Shown here one piece after another: positions 10,784 to 19,772 of a stretch of 64,000 bases of DNA. Source of the DNA: Planomicrobium sp. Y74 (GTDB taxonomy: Bacteria > Bacillota > Bacilli > Bacillales_A > Planococcaceae); the NCBI RefSeq assembly GCF_003668635.1, contig NZ_RCWH01000004.1, forward strand, positions 248,001-312,000, read 5' to 3'. The translations under genes were made by a program, and so were the position numbers. Each line of letters opens with the position of its first letter. The first letter of the stretch is position 1. The notes below the pieces were generated by a model. That model was not told the origin of the DNA. It ran no database searches and saw only the letters and a list, made by a program, of their open reading frames with translations.

Positions 10784-11869
10784 ATGAATAAAATTGCCTT
10801 TTCAGTAATTGCATCCGGCTCCTTGGCCCTTTTAATCGGAGTTGCAGATGCAGAAGCAAGTTCCACTTATACTATTAAATCCGGCGACAGCCTGTGGAAG
10901 ATCGCCAGCCAGCATAATGTTTCAGTAGCTAACTTGAAGACCTGGAATAACCTTTCTTCTGACGCTATTTTCCCAAACCAGGTTCTCAAAGTGGCAGCCG
11001 CAGCAACCGGCAGTTCAACCACTGCGCCTGCGCCAGCACCGGCTCCTGCTCCTGCTCCTTCACAGCCAGTCACCAATACGACTAGTACATATACAGTAAA
11101 ATCCGGCGATACTTTATCTAAAATTGCCTCCTTACATAAAACAACTGTCAGCAAAATTCAGCAACTCAATAAAATTTCCGGCCATCTGATTTACCCGGGA
11201 CAAAAACTTTTAGTGAGCGCAGCTGCTTCTGCTCCTGCAGTTACTGCACCAAAACCGCCGGTTACAGCAGTTCCCGCTCCAGCTCCAGCGGCAGGAACTG
11301 CCAGAACCTATAAAGTTGTCAGCGGCGATACATTAACAGGAATCGCATACCGCAACGGTATTTCTGTAACTCAGTTAATGAACTGGAACGGCCTTACTTC
11401 CAGCATGATCCGTGTTGGCCAAGTCCTTAAAATTGAAAATTCCACAGCGGCACCTTCAACAACACCAGTATCCAATCCGGCTCCACCGGCAGCGAATGAT
11501 ACAGTGGGCAAAATTGTGGAAACGGCAAAATCACTTGTCGGCACCCCTTATGTGTGGGGCGGTTCTACGGTCAGCGGATTCGACTGCAGCGGTTTCATCT
11601 ATTATGTGTATAACCAGGCCGGAGTGAAAATTCCACGCACCAGCACAACTGGATACGATTCACGCTCATACGATATCAGCTCTCCACAAGTCGGCGATTT
11701 AGTGTTCTTTGAAAACACATACCGAGCAGGAATTTCCCACATGGGCATCTATATCGGCAACAATCAGTTCATCCATGCAGGCGGCGACAAAGTCCAAGTC
11801 ACAAGTTTGGACAGTAGTTACTGGAGCAAGCACTTCGCTGGCTACAAACGTCTTTATGCAATGGATTAA
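10784..11869 (+). CDS. Secreted D,L-endopeptidase: three LysM domains plus NlpC/P60
   Basis: 361 aa. Signal peptide about 1-24 ending ADAEASS. LysM domains at about 28-70, 103-145 and 177-220, separated by Ala/Pro/Thr-rich linkers, one with an APAPAPAP run. An NlpC/P60 domain (about 245-361) has the catalytic Cys in FDCSGF, His in SHMGIYIG and a third polar residue in FIHAGG. It should cleave the D-Glu-mesoDAP bond of peptidoglycan stems, like LytE, LytF and CwlS. The start at 10784 follows AAAGGGAGAG. Stands alone. Confidence 0.92.
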   Translation: MNKIAFSVIASGSLALLIGVADAEASSTYTIKSGDSLWKIASQHNVSVANLKTWNNLSSDAIFPNQVLKVAAAATGSSTTAPAPAPAPAPAPSQPVTNTTSTYTVKSGDTLSKIASLHKTTVSKIQQLNKISGHLIYPGQKLLVSAAASAPAVTAPKPPVTAVPAPAPAAGTARTYKVVSGDTLTGIAYRNGISVTQLMNWNGLTSSMIRVGQVLKIENSTAAPSTTPVSNPAPPAANDTVGKIVETAKSLVGTPYVWGGSTVSGFDCSGFIYYVYNQAGVKIPRTSTTGYDSRSYDISSPQVGDLVFFENTYRAGISHMGIYIGNNQFIHAGGDKVQVTSLDSSYWSKHFAGYKRLYAMD

Positions 11870-11880
11870 TTTCAAACTTC

Positions 11881-11920
11881 AGCCTCTCTTCCGTAAAATC
11901 GGGAGAGAGGCTTTTTTCTT
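11881..11920 (+). terminator. Intrinsic terminator of the endopeptidase gene
   Basis: AGCCTCTCT.../GGGAGAGAGGCT stem followed by TTTTTT. Confidence 0.85.
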
Positions 11921-11956
11921 TTACAAGGTCAATCATGTGAATAAGTTTTTCTTTAT

Positions 11957-11971
11957 TTATAATGATTATCA
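11957..11971 (+). promoter_or_regulatory. PerR-type box upstream of katA
   Basis: TTATAATGATTATCA matches the PerR consensus TTATAATNATTATAA at all but one position. It lies 79 nt before the katA start, just before a possible promoter TTGATT-N16-TATTAT (11979-12006). Fur boxes are similar, but catalase is a standard PerR target. Confidence 0.65.
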
Positions 11972-12049
11972 TTTAGAATTGATTTTAATTTGAAAAATGT
12001 TATTATTAAATAGTAAAGTTTAAAAAAATGAGAATGAGGTGTTCGATTC

Positions 12050-13516
12050 ATGAGTACAAACAAAACAGGTTTAACAACTAGCTGGGGTGCCCCAGTCGGA
12101 GACAACCAAAACTCACAGACTGCCGGCCAGCGTGGCCCTGTCCTACTGCAAGATGTTCATTTGCTCGAAAAGTTGGCGCATTTCAATAGAGAACGTGTAC
12201 CTGAACGCGTAGTTCACGCTAAAGGCGCTGGCGCACACGGTTATTTCGAAGTAACTCAGGACGTTTCAAAATACACTAAAGCTGCTTTCCTTTCTGAAGT
12301 CGGTAAAAAGACAGATATGTTTGCCCGCTTCTCAACAGTAGCAGGTGAAAACGGTTCTGCGGATACAGTTCGCGACCCACGCGGATTCGCTTTGAAATTC
12401 TACACAGAAGAAGGAAACTACGATCTAGTCGGAAACAACACGCCGATCTTCTTTATCCAAGACGCGATCAAATTCCCTGACTTTATCCATACACAAAAAC
12501 GCGATCCAAAAACGCATTTGAAAAACCCTAACGCAGTGTGGGACTTCTGGTCATTGTCACCTGAATCCTTGCACCAAGTTACTTACTTGATGGGTGACCG
12601 CGGAATTCCTGCAACACTTCGCCACATGCACGGTTTCGGAAGCCACACATTCAAATGGACTAACGCTGAAGGTGTATCCCATTGGGTGAAGTACCACTTC
12701 CTGACTGAACAAGGCATCAAGAACATCACACAGGAAGTAGCTGACAAAATTGCCGGCGAAAACCCTGATTTCCATACAGAAGACTTGTTCAACGCTATTG
12801 AAGAAGGCGACTTCCCTGCTTGGAAAATGTATGTACAAATCATGCCTTTGGAAGATGCGAACACGTATCGTTTCGACCCATTCGATGTAACAAAAACATG
12901 GTCACACAAAGATTACCCGTTAATCGAAGTTGGCCGCATGGTACTTGACCGCAACCCTGAGAACTATTTCGCAGAAGTTGAGCAGGCAACCTTCTCACCT
13001 GGCACACTGGTTCCTGGTATCGACGTATCACCGGACAAAATGCTGCAAGGCCGCTTGTTCGCTTACCACGATGCTCACCGTTACCGCGTAGGCGCCAACC
13101 ACCAAATGCTGCCGATCAACGCAGCGAAAAACCAAGTAAACAACTACCAGCGCGACGGCCAGATGAACTTTGGCAAAAACGGCGGTGGTTCAGTTTACTA
13201 CGAGCCAAACAGCTTTGATGGACCAACTGAAACAGCAGCTGCTAAACCAGCTCCACTTGAAGTAACAGGTGTGACTGATTCAGTGCCATATTTCAAAGAA
13301 GATTTCTACACACAGCCAGGCGACCTATACCGTCTGCAAAGCGCTGAAGAGCAAGAGCGCCTTGTAAACACGTTTGTCGGCGGATTGAGTGCTGTAACTT
13401 ATGACCACATCAAACTTCGCATGATCGAGCATTTGTACAAAGCGGATGCCGAATTCGGTTCACGCGTAGCAGCAGGATTGAACCTTCCTGTCCCTGGTCT
13501 TGCAGAAACAAAATAA
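12050..13516 (+). CDS. katA: Haem catalase
   Basis: 488 aa, the length of small-subunit monofunctional catalases, which disproportionate H2O2. The distal His56 lies in [12 protein letters not shown], the active-site Asn near 129 in NNTPIFF, and the proximal haem-ligand Tyr in [14 protein letters not shown] near 337. Cytoplasmic, no signal peptide. AATGAGGTG precedes the ATG. The codon choice (few rare codons, many GAA, AAA and CGC) suggests high expression. A PerR-type box upstream predicts peroxide induction, and a haem-synthesis oxidase gene follows on the other strand. Confidence 0.97.
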   Translation: MSTNKTGLTTSWGAPVGDNQNSQTAGQRGPVLLQDVHLLEKLAHFNRERVPERVVHAKGAGAHGYFEVTQDVSKYTKAAFLSEVGKKTDMFARFSTVAGENGSADTVRDPRGFALKFYTEEGNYDLVGNNTPIFFIQDAIKFPDFIHTQKRDPKTHLKNPNAVWDFWSLSPESLHQVTYLMGDRGIPATLRHMHGFGSHTFKWTNAEGVSHWVKYHFLTEQGIKNITQEVADKIAGENPDFHTEDLFNAIEEGDFPAWKMYVQIMPLEDANTYRFDPFDVTKTWSHKDYPLIEVGRMVLDRNPENYFAEVEQATFSPGTLVPGIDVSPDKMLQGRLFAYHDAHRYRVGANHQMLPINAAKNQVNNYQRDGQMNFGKNGGGSVYYEPNSFDGPTETAAAKPAPLEVTGVTDSVPYFKEDFYTQPGDLYRLQSAEEQERLVNTFVGGLSAVTYDHIKLRMIEHLYKADAEFGSRVAAGLNLPVPGLAETK

Positions 13517-13551
13517 TTTATTGAGAATTGATGGTTAATATTCTCAATTAG

Positions 13552-13584
13552 CAGCCGGCCCATTTTATGGGCCGGCTTTTTTGC
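13552..13584 (+). terminator. Intrinsic terminator of katA
   Basis: AGCCGGCCCA/TGGGCCGGCT stem followed by TTTTTT. Confidence 0.9.
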
Positions 13585-13642
13585 GGTTTTTCGGTGGATT
13601 TATGGAATTGGGCGTATTTAGTACAAAGTCGGGCATAAATAA

Positions 13643-13684
13643 CAAAAAGAGGATGTCGGCACAACTCATGCCTGCATCCCCTCT
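13643..13684 (-). terminator. Intrinsic terminator of the protoporphyrinogen oxidase gene
   Basis: Minus-strand AGAGGGGATG...CATCCTCT stem followed by TTTTT. Confidence 0.8.
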
Positions 13685-13691
13685 CCATCTT

Positions 13692-15086
13692 TTATTCGCG
13701 TTCCATTTCAGTAACTAACGCTTCCACCATATCCTTGCCATTCTGGATGCATGCACCGATTCCGACTCCGTAATAAGATGCGCCGGCCAATCGAACATTC
13801 GGCAGCTGGTCAGCCAGCTTCCGCTCCAATCCTTCAACCGCTGCTTTATGATTCATATTATAATTCGGCATATTTCCGTTCCAGCCGGTGACTTCCACTG
13901 ATTTCGGCTCCGCTGCAAGATTCAGGCTCTTGCGGATATCCTCCAGTGCCACAGCCGCCAGCTGCTGCTGCGACATTCCCTTCAGTTCGTCAAATCCCGG
14001 ATTTGAGCTCTTATAAAATAAGCGGACAAGCAAATGACTGTCTTTTGACGTATGCTGCCATTTACGGCTCGTCCACGTGCAGGCATTGCACCGGAGATCC
14101 GTATTATCGGAAACAATAAACCCTGTGCCGTTCTCCGGCAGTTCCGCTTCCGCTATATCAAAACCGAGGTAAATGCTGATAAGTGATGAGTTGTGCAATT
14201 GATTGAATTCCGGCTCTAATTCCGGCAGATTTAAAACCTGCTGAGCCAAATGATGCGGAGTCGTCATGATGACGTAATCCGCTTCCACTGATTCGCCATT
14301 TTCCATACTGAGTGTAACGGTTTCTCCATTTTTCTGAACCGCCAAAATTCCGGTGCCTTTCATGATTGTGACATCCGTCAGCGTTTCTTCCAGCCGGTCG
14401 ATCAGAACCGACATGCCTTCATCAAATGACAGGAACTTTTTATTGGCCGCACCCTGGAACTTGGCTTTATTGGCGCCCAGCCCTTTTATGATGCTGCCGT
14501 AGTCGTTTTTATAATCGACCAGATAAGGCAGCGTCGAAGCCAGCGTCAGGTCGTGTAATTTACCCGAGTAGACGCCTGATAATACAGGTGCAATCTGCTT
14601 CTCAACCAATTCCTTTCCCAAAAAGCTCTCGAGAAATTCGCCAATCGAGCTGTCGCGGGTGAAATGCTCATTCTTCGTTTCGAAATCCTTCAGCGCCTCC
14701 TGCTTGCCCTGTTCGGAAATAAGCGTGGAACTGAACAGCGCCGCTTCATCCATCGGGATTCCGAACACCGTATCCGCCGGAATCGGATGCAATCCGCTGT
14801 CTGTGTACAGATAAGAGATGCCAGTGCCGTTATAAACCACGCGATCCTCAAGGCCCAGCTCTTCGACCAGCGGCCAAACGCTTCCGTGTCTTGCCACAAT
14901 CGAGTCTGCCCCTGTTTCCATGATGAATTCGCTGTCTTTGACGGTGCGGATTTTGCCGCCGAGCTCTGTATTTTTTTCGATCAATACCAATTCAATATCC
15001 AAATTCTTCTGCTGCTTGAGCTTCTGAAAATAATGCATAGCGGAAAGGCCCGTGATGCCGCCTCCGATAACTGCCACTTTTTTCAT
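13692..15086 (-). CDS. hemY: Coproporphyrinogen/protoporphyrinogen oxidase (HemY/CgoX)
   Basis: 464 aa FAD enzyme starting MKKVAVIGGGITGLSAM with the Rossmann GGGITG at 8-13, DSIVARHGSVW near 79 and a C-terminal FAD segment GASYYGVGIGACI. In Gram-positives it oxidises coproporphyrinogen III to coproporphyrin III before iron insertion. The start at 15086 follows AAGGAG. It is usually in hemEHY; here it stands alone, with katA (a haem enzyme) convergent. Length and motifs are normal. Confidence 0.92.
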   Translation of the reverse strand: MKKVAVIGGGITGLSAMHYFQKLKQQKNLDIELVLIEKNTELGGKIRTVKDSEFIMETGADSIVARHGSVWPLVEELGLEDRVVYNGTGISYLYTDSGLHPIPADTVFGIPMDEAALFSSTLISEQGKQEALKDFETKNEHFTRDSSIGEFLESFLGKELVEKQIAPVLSGVYSGKLHDLTLASTLPYLVDYKNDYGSIIKGLGANKAKFQGAANKKFLSFDEGMSVLIDRLEETLTDVTIMKGTGILAVQKNGETVTLSMENGESVEADYVIMTTPHHLAQQVLNLPELEPEFNQLHNSSLISIYLGFDIAEAELPENGTGFIVSDNTDLRCNACTWTSRKWQHTSKDSHLLVRLFYKSSNPGFDELKGMSQQQLAAVALEDIRKSLNLAAEPKSVEVTGWNGNMPNYNMNHKAAVEGLERKLADQLPNVRLAGASYYGVGIGACIQNGKDMVEALVTEMERE

Positions 15087-15260
15087 GCCAACCACACTCC
15101 TTACTGTTGCTTCTATTTTATCAATAAAAACGGCAATCTGCAGTCAGGGATATTTGTATTCTAAGTGAACGACTGGCAGGCGGTTTCATTTGTTAGAAGC
15201 CATACCATAAACGTGATAGTATGGTAATAAAGTAATACGAGAATGAAGGAGAGTTTGTAA

Positions 15261-15821
15261 ATGCAAAACCCTATCGATAAAACGATTATGGAAAGACGAT
15301 CCATCACTAATTTCAAGTTGGACCCGGTCGACATCGATGAAATCATCGAGCTGCTCGATATCGCCAAATGGGCGCCTAACCATAAAGTCAATGAACCTTG
15401 GCGCTTCCTGTTGTTTGCAGAAGCCGGCAAAGAAAAATTTGTGGAGGCGTTTCTTGGCGCCGCTTCAAAAGTTAACGGCGCACCTTCACCGGCTGCGCTC
15501 AATAAAGCCGAGTATTTCCGTGACATCCCGCTTCACTTGGTCGTCGTCATTTCTGAAGATCCGCGCCAAAAACAGCGCGATGAAGATCTTGGCGCTGTCG
15601 CTTCCCTGCTTCAGAACTTCCAGCTGGCAGCGTGGGAACGCGGAATCGGCATGATCTGGCGTTCTAACGACTGGATTTATAAGCCGGAATTCCGTGATGC
15701 GCTTGGTGTTCAACCAGGTGAGAAAATTGTCGCCACGATGATGATCGGCTATCCGCAGACGGTTCCGCAAAAACGCGAACGGACGCCTATCCGTGAGAAA
15801 CTGACGGTTATTACAGAATAG
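15261..15821 (+). CDS. Nitroreductase-family FMN oxidoreductase
   Basis: 186 aa with the family opening MERRSITNFKLDPVD and the FMN-binding IAKWAPNHKVNEPWRF stretch, later AWERGIGMIWRSNDW. Resembles YdjA/YfhC-type NAD(P)H-dependent flavoproteins that reduce nitro compounds or quinones. Physiological substrate unknown. GAAGGAGAG precedes the ATG. Stands alone. Confidence 0.87.
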   Translation: MQNPIDKTIMERRSITNFKLDPVDIDEIIELLDIAKWAPNHKVNEPWRFLLFAEAGKEKFVEAFLGAASKVNGAPSPAALNKAEYFRDIPLHLVVVISEDPRQKQRDEDLGAVASLLQNFQLAAWERGIGMIWRSNDWIYKPEFRDALGVQPGEKIVATMMIGYPQTVPQKRERTPIREKLTVITE

Positions 15822-15832
15822 ACAGCTTGTGA

Positions 15833-15861
15833 GGGGACTCTGATTTTCAGAGTCCTTTTTG
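15833..15861 (+). terminator. Intrinsic terminator of the nitroreductase gene
   Basis: GGACTCTG/CAGAGTCC stem followed by TTTTT. Confidence 0.85.
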
Positions 15862-15876
15862 TTATTTTTTTAGAAA

Positions 15877-15937
15877 AAGGCTTCGCGGGCGCGAAGCCTT
15901 CCTTTAAGGGACTTGAGTTTTTCGCGGAGCGAAAAAC
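15877..15937. repeat. Two adjacent perfect hairpins in an intergenic region
   Basis: AAGGCTTCGC/GCGAAGCCTT (15877-15900) and GTTTTTCGC/GCGAAAAAC (15917-15937) follow the nitroreductase terminator. No gene is seen; they may be extra terminators or part of an untranslated RNA. Confidence 0.6.
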
Positions 15938-16026
15938 ATCCGCTGTTTTACCTGCACTTTGAGTGAGGGCGAGTTGTTGGAAATCATTCCGCCGTTTTTT
16001 GTTATAAACTGCAGATTATTGGTACT

Positions 16027-16098
16027 CCGCACATATTTTTCACTCAGCACACATAAATCCTTCTCACCGCACATAAAATCCGTTTACCGCACATAAAA
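16027..16098. repeat. Four CACATA motifs at exact 20-bp spacing
   Basis: CACATA starts at 16030, 16050, 16070 and 16090, mostly within CCGCACATAAAA; the bases between differ. No gene is seen in 15938-16140. It is either a degenerate 20-bp tandem repeat or binding sites on one helix face. Confidence 0.7.
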
Positions 16099-16140
16099 GT
16101 CAGGAAAACAGAAAATATGCTTCCCGAGCCAGGAATATCA

Positions 16141-16174
16141 AAAAAAGATGACGCAAAATCTGCGCCATCTTTTT
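16141..16174 (-). terminator. Intrinsic terminator overlapping the coaW stop
   Basis: Minus-strand AAAAGATGGCGCA/TGCGTCATCTTTTTT stem-loop with T-tract. Confidence 0.85.
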
Positions 16175-16976
16175 ATTTCAACACCGACATCGCCCCAACC
16201 GCTCCTGAGTACTCCCCGTTCTCCAGAAACAGCGGTACGGCGCCTCTTAAAACCGTATAGCTTTCTACCACTTCTTTTAATAATGGATTATGGAAGAAAG
16301 ACGAGCCGATATAGATGATTGTGGAATTCTTGCATTGTTTCGCCGCATGCACGCTGACGGTGCTGACCGTTTCCCCAACCAGGCCGATGACAGCGGCGAG
16401 CAATTCCTCTTTTGATAATTCGTGGGCGACTTCAAAGATTTTATTGCCGAAATTACTGGCTGTCAGCTCACCGGAAATCGGCGGCGTTTTTCCTTCGTAG
16501 ATATGTTTCACTTTCAAGTCGATCCGATCACGCGAACCAGTGCGCGCCAAAGAAACCATTTCTTCATAATCCATCACGCCGGTCAATAATCGGCTTAATC
16601 CGACCAATGTACCACCGCCAATCCCGGTGCCGCCGATACGTTCCTGCTGATTGTTTTCAACACAATGGATGGAAGTTCCAGTTCCCACGTTCGTCAATAG
16701 ATAGGAATCATCATCACGGCCCATCTTTTCCAGCAGGAATTGCACACCCAAATGAGTCGCTTCGAATTCAACCATTTCCCGTGCTTTTTTATTCAACAAA
16801 GAAAGAAGGACACCCGACTTTCCTCCGGTAATGCAAATGTCACCATCGCTTAAACTGTTTACCCATGCAGCCACTTGCTGAATTTCCGCAATTGGATACT
16901 TGGCAAAGTTGAGCGTTCCATTTTCGGTATACGCCACTTTGATCAGCGTACCTCCCGCATCTATTCCGACAATCAT
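16173..16976 (-). CDS. coaW: Type II pantothenate kinase
   Basis: 267 aa starting MIVGIDAGGTLIKVAY, the ATP-binding phosphate-1 motif of the actin-like kinase fold. GTGTSIHCVENN and GGTGIGGGTLVGLSRLLTG are characteristic of staphylococcal-type CoaW. It phosphorylates pantothenate in CoA synthesis and is typically not feedback-inhibited by CoA. Start at 16976 after GAGCAGGTG; 12 upstream codons are open. Single gene. Confidence 0.92.
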   Translation of the reverse strand: MIVGIDAGGTLIKVAYTENGTLNFAKYPIAEIQQVAAWVNSLSDGDICITGGKSGVLLSLLNKKAREMVEFEATHLGVQFLLEKMGRDDDSYLLTNVGTGTSIHCVENNQQERIGGTGIGGGTLVGLSRLLTGVMDYEEMVSLARTGSRDRIDLKVKHIYEGKTPPISGELTASNFGNKIFEVAHELSKEELLAAVIGLVGETVSTVSVHAAKQCKNSTIIYIGSSFFHNPLLKEVVESYTVLRGAVPLFLENGEYSGAVGAMSVLK

Positions 16977-17114
16977 ACTTGCACCTGCTCTTTCCCGCAT
17001 TTCAACCATCAAAACGCCAGCTAGTTGTAAATCACATGATGAAATTCTACCACAATAATGAATTCCATGGGAATCTCTTGCCCGTGTTTTGCTGCAGAGC
17101 CAGGTGCCAGCACC

Positions 17115-18116
17115 TTATTGGTCTAAACCTTGCTGCATTGAAATGCCATAAGACGAGTTGAACAGCTTAAACAATTGCTCAAATTTGCTCAGGATATCAA
17201 GCGCCAACAAGCCGTTGCCCTCGGCTGTTTTAGGATAGCCTAAAGGCACTGTGCGCCGAACCAGCTGGGCATAGAGTTCCGCTTCTGTCAGGTCACGGGC
17301 GAATTCGTTTTCCGCGATATTCTTGATCAACGCCAAAGCTCCTGAGACATGTGGGGCGGCCATCGATGTCCCGGAAAGACTGGCATATTTGCTGCCGGGA
17401 TATGCAGAATATATATCGGTGCCCGGTGCCACCAGATCAATCTCATTATTGGTGTTGCTGAACGGGGCAATCTTGCGTCTGAAATCGACCGCTCCCACTT
17501 GAATAACTTCACCATAGGCGCCGGGGTAAGCGAATTCATCAGTTTGCGGACTGTCATCCCCTTCGTTTCCAGCTGCACAAACAACCGGAATCCCGGCATC
17601 CACTGCCCGTTTCACCGCTTCATACAGTTCCGGGATATCCTGCGGGCCGCCAAGCGACATCGAGATGACACTGGTCTTTTCACCGTTCGGGCCGGTCCAA
17701 TCCACCGCATAATGGATGCCTTCGATAATCCCTTCATAATCACCGTTGCCTTCGCCGCTCAACACTTTTAAAATAAGCAAATGCGCCTCTGGAGCCACTC
17801 CCGCTATACCGCCGTTTTCCTGATGCGAGGCGGCTGCCGTACCCGCTACATGCGTGCCGTGGCCATTATTGTCATCAAAATTCGATGGATCCCCACCAAA
17901 ATCTGTTGTGAAATTTCTTCCTTCAATAATGCGGTCTTTCAGATCCGGGTGGTCGGGCTGGCAACCTGTATCCAAAATCGCGATGACATTCCCTTTTCCT
18001 TTTTTCGCTGCCTCCCATACGGCTGGTGCCTGGATCATCCGGACGCCTTCCGGAATCTGCGGCGCTCTCGATGAAATTTCTTCTATACGATATGGTATCA
18101 AATGAATATCCGGCAT
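17115..18116 (-). CDS. ispA: Intracellular subtilisin-like serine protease
   Basis: 333 aa with no signal peptide. The N-terminus has the LIPY motif (residues 6-9), which in intracellular subtilisins forms the inhibitory pro-sequence. The S8 triad is Asp49 in ILDTG, His86 in NGHGTHVAG and Ser in GTSMAAPH. It degrades cytoplasmic proteins after removal of the N-terminus. The ATG at 18116 has AGAAGGAGG upstream; 24 more codons are open but run into the upstream terminator. Confidence 0.93.
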   Translation of the reverse strand: MPDIHLIPYRIEEISSRAPQIPEGVRMIQAPAVWEAAKKGKGNVIAILDTGCQPDHPDLKDRIIEGRNFTTDFGGDPSNFDDNNGHGTHVAGTAAASHQENGGIAGVAPEAHLLILKVLSGEGNGDYEGIIEGIHYAVDWTGPNGEKTSVISMSLGGPQDIPELYEAVKRAVDAGIPVVCAAGNEGDDSPQTDEFAYPGAYGEVIQVGAVDFRRKIAPFSNTNNEIDLVAPGTDIYSAYPGSKYASLSGTSMAAPHVSGALALIKNIAENEFARDLTEAELYAQLVRRTVPLGYPKTAEGNGLLALDILSKFEQLFKLFNSSYGISMQQGLDQ

Positions 18117-18143
18117 ATTAACTCCTCCTTCTGCTTTTAAAGA

Positions 18144-18173
18144 AATAAAACCCGGCAATAACGCTGCCGGGTC
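18144..18173 (-). terminator. Intrinsic terminator of the acetate symporter operon
   Basis: Minus-strand ACCCGGCAGC/TTGCCGGGT stem followed by TTTTATTT; it also precedes ispA. Confidence 0.85.
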
Positions 18174-18177
18174 TGAT

Positions 18178-18237
18178 TTACATTTCACCTAGCATCCAGA
18201 CGCTGCCACGTCCGTTCGGCATAAGGTTGATTCGCAT
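18178..18237 (-). CDS. Possible 19-codon ORF coupled to actP
   Basis: Its ATG shares bases with the actP stop (TAATG), so ribosomes could re-initiate. The peptide is MRINLMPNGRGSVWMLGEM, ending in TAA a few bases before the operon terminator stem. No ribosome binding site is needed in such coupling, but none is seen. Not recognised; it could be chance. Confidence 0.3.
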   Translation of the reverse strand: MRINLMPNGRGSVWMLGEM

Positions 18238-19772
18238 TATAATTGTTTGAAACCGCCTGTATTAGCGCGTACTTTGACTTCCGCAAATTTCTTCGCATCG
18301 ATTTCACGTGAAACGAGCGTACCGACAAATCCTCCGATAAAGCCGAGTGGAATGGAAATGATCGCCGGGTTAGTCAACGGGAACAATGGCGTTCCAGTAA
18401 AAATCGCCGCTCCAACTTCCGGGCTCAACACACTCGGGCTGACAGATACCAGCACCAATGCGGAAATCAACCCGGTCAGAATCGCTGAAACCGCACCTGC
18501 CGTATTGAATTTTTTCCAGAATATCGTGTAGACGATAACCGGCAAATTGGCACTTGCAGCAATACAGAATGCCAGGGAAACCAAGAAGGCTACGTTCAAG
18601 CTTTGAGCAAAAATCGCCAGGAGGATCGAGAATACCGACACACCTACTGAAGCATAACGCGCGGCAAGCATCTGCTGGCGTTCTGTCGCTTTGCCTTTTT
18701 TGATGATTTGACCGTAAATATCATGGGCAAATGCGGACGCTCCTGTCAGCACAAGCCCCGCTACAACAGCCAGGATTGTGGCAAATGCCACTGCCGAGAT
18801 GAAGGACATGAGAACATCTCCACCCAGGGCCTGTGCAAGCAACGGTGCAGCCATGTTTCCGGCAGGATTTGTCGAAGTGATCAAGTCAGCACCGACAAAT
18901 GCTGCAGCGCCAAATCCAAGGAAAATGGTCATGACATAGAATATACCGACAATCCATGTTGCCCACATAACAGAACTTCTCGCTGTTTTTGCGTCTCTGA
19001 CTGTAAAGAAGCGCATCAGAATGTGCGGAAGGCCTGCAGTACCGAGCACTAAAGCCAGCATCAATGAAATTGTATCCAACGGAATTTCATATTTCACGCC
19101 GGGCTTTAAATAAGCTTCTCCATGAGGTGTCGCTGTCTTCATTTGCGTGAACATTTCCATGATGTTGAAGTTGAAATTCTTTAGAACCAGGAACGACAGG
19201 ATGACTGTCCCTAACATCAGCAACACAGCTTTAATGATCTGCACCCAGCTTGTTGCAGTCATGCCGCCGAACAATACATAAATTGTCATCATGATTCCGA
19301 CAAGCAGCACGGCCCATATATAATCGATGCCGAATAATAGCTGAATCAGCGCGCCTGCTCCCACCAACTGGGCAATCATATAGAAGATAACGATTGTAAT
19401 CGAACTCAGTGCAGCAGCACCACGGACTTTTTTAGCGTTGAATCTAGCGTTGATCATATCTGCCAGTGTATATTTACCGAGATTTCGCAGCGGTTCAGCC
19501 ACAACGAATAACACCACAAGATAGGCCACTAAATAACCTATTGAAAACAGGAAGCCGTCAAAACCGAATAAGGCGATTGCCCCTGCAATACCTAGGAACG
19601 ACGCGGCCGACAAGTAATCTCCCGCTATTGCCATACCGTTTTGCCATCCAGTCAGTCCGCCGCCGGCTGTATAGAAATCGCTGGCGGAGTTCGTTCTTTT
19701 AGCTGCAAAGTATGTAATTACCAAGGTCATTGCGACGATGACCAAAAATATAATTATGACCGTAGCATTCAT
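18237..19772 (-). CDS. actP: Cation/acetate symporter
   Basis: 511 aa, sodium:solute symporter family, about 13 membrane helices. SDFYTAGGGLTGWQNGMAIAGDYLSAASFLGI near residue 32 is characteristic of ActP, which takes up acetate and other short monocarboxylates. GAAGGGGGACATC precedes the ATG, which overlaps the yjcH stop (TGATG). The order yjcH-actP is the normal one. A cre-like site sits inside yjcH upstream. Confidence 0.93.
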   Translation of the reverse strand: MNATVIIIFLVIVAMTLVITYFAAKRTNSASDFYTAGGGLTGWQNGMAIAGDYLSAASFLGIAGAIALFGFDGFLFSIGYLVAYLVVLFVVAEPLRNLGKYTLADMINARFNAKKVRGAAALSSITIVIFYMIAQLVGAGALIQLLFGIDYIWAVLLVGIMMTIYVLFGGMTATSWVQIIKAVLLMLGTVILSFLVLKNFNFNIMEMFTQMKTATPHGEAYLKPGVKYEIPLDTISLMLALVLGTAGLPHILMRFFTVRDAKTARSSVMWATWIVGIFYVMTIFLGFGAAAFVGADLITSTNPAGNMAAPLLAQALGGDVLMSFISAVAFATILAVVAGLVLTGASAFAHDIYGQIIKKGKATERQQMLAARYASVGVSVFSILLAIFAQSLNVAFLVSLAFCIAASANLPVIVYTIFWKKFNTAGAVSAILTGLISALVLVSVSPSVLSPEVGAAIFTGTPLFPLTNPAIISIPLGFIGGFVGTLVSREIDAKKFAEVKVRANTGGFKQL

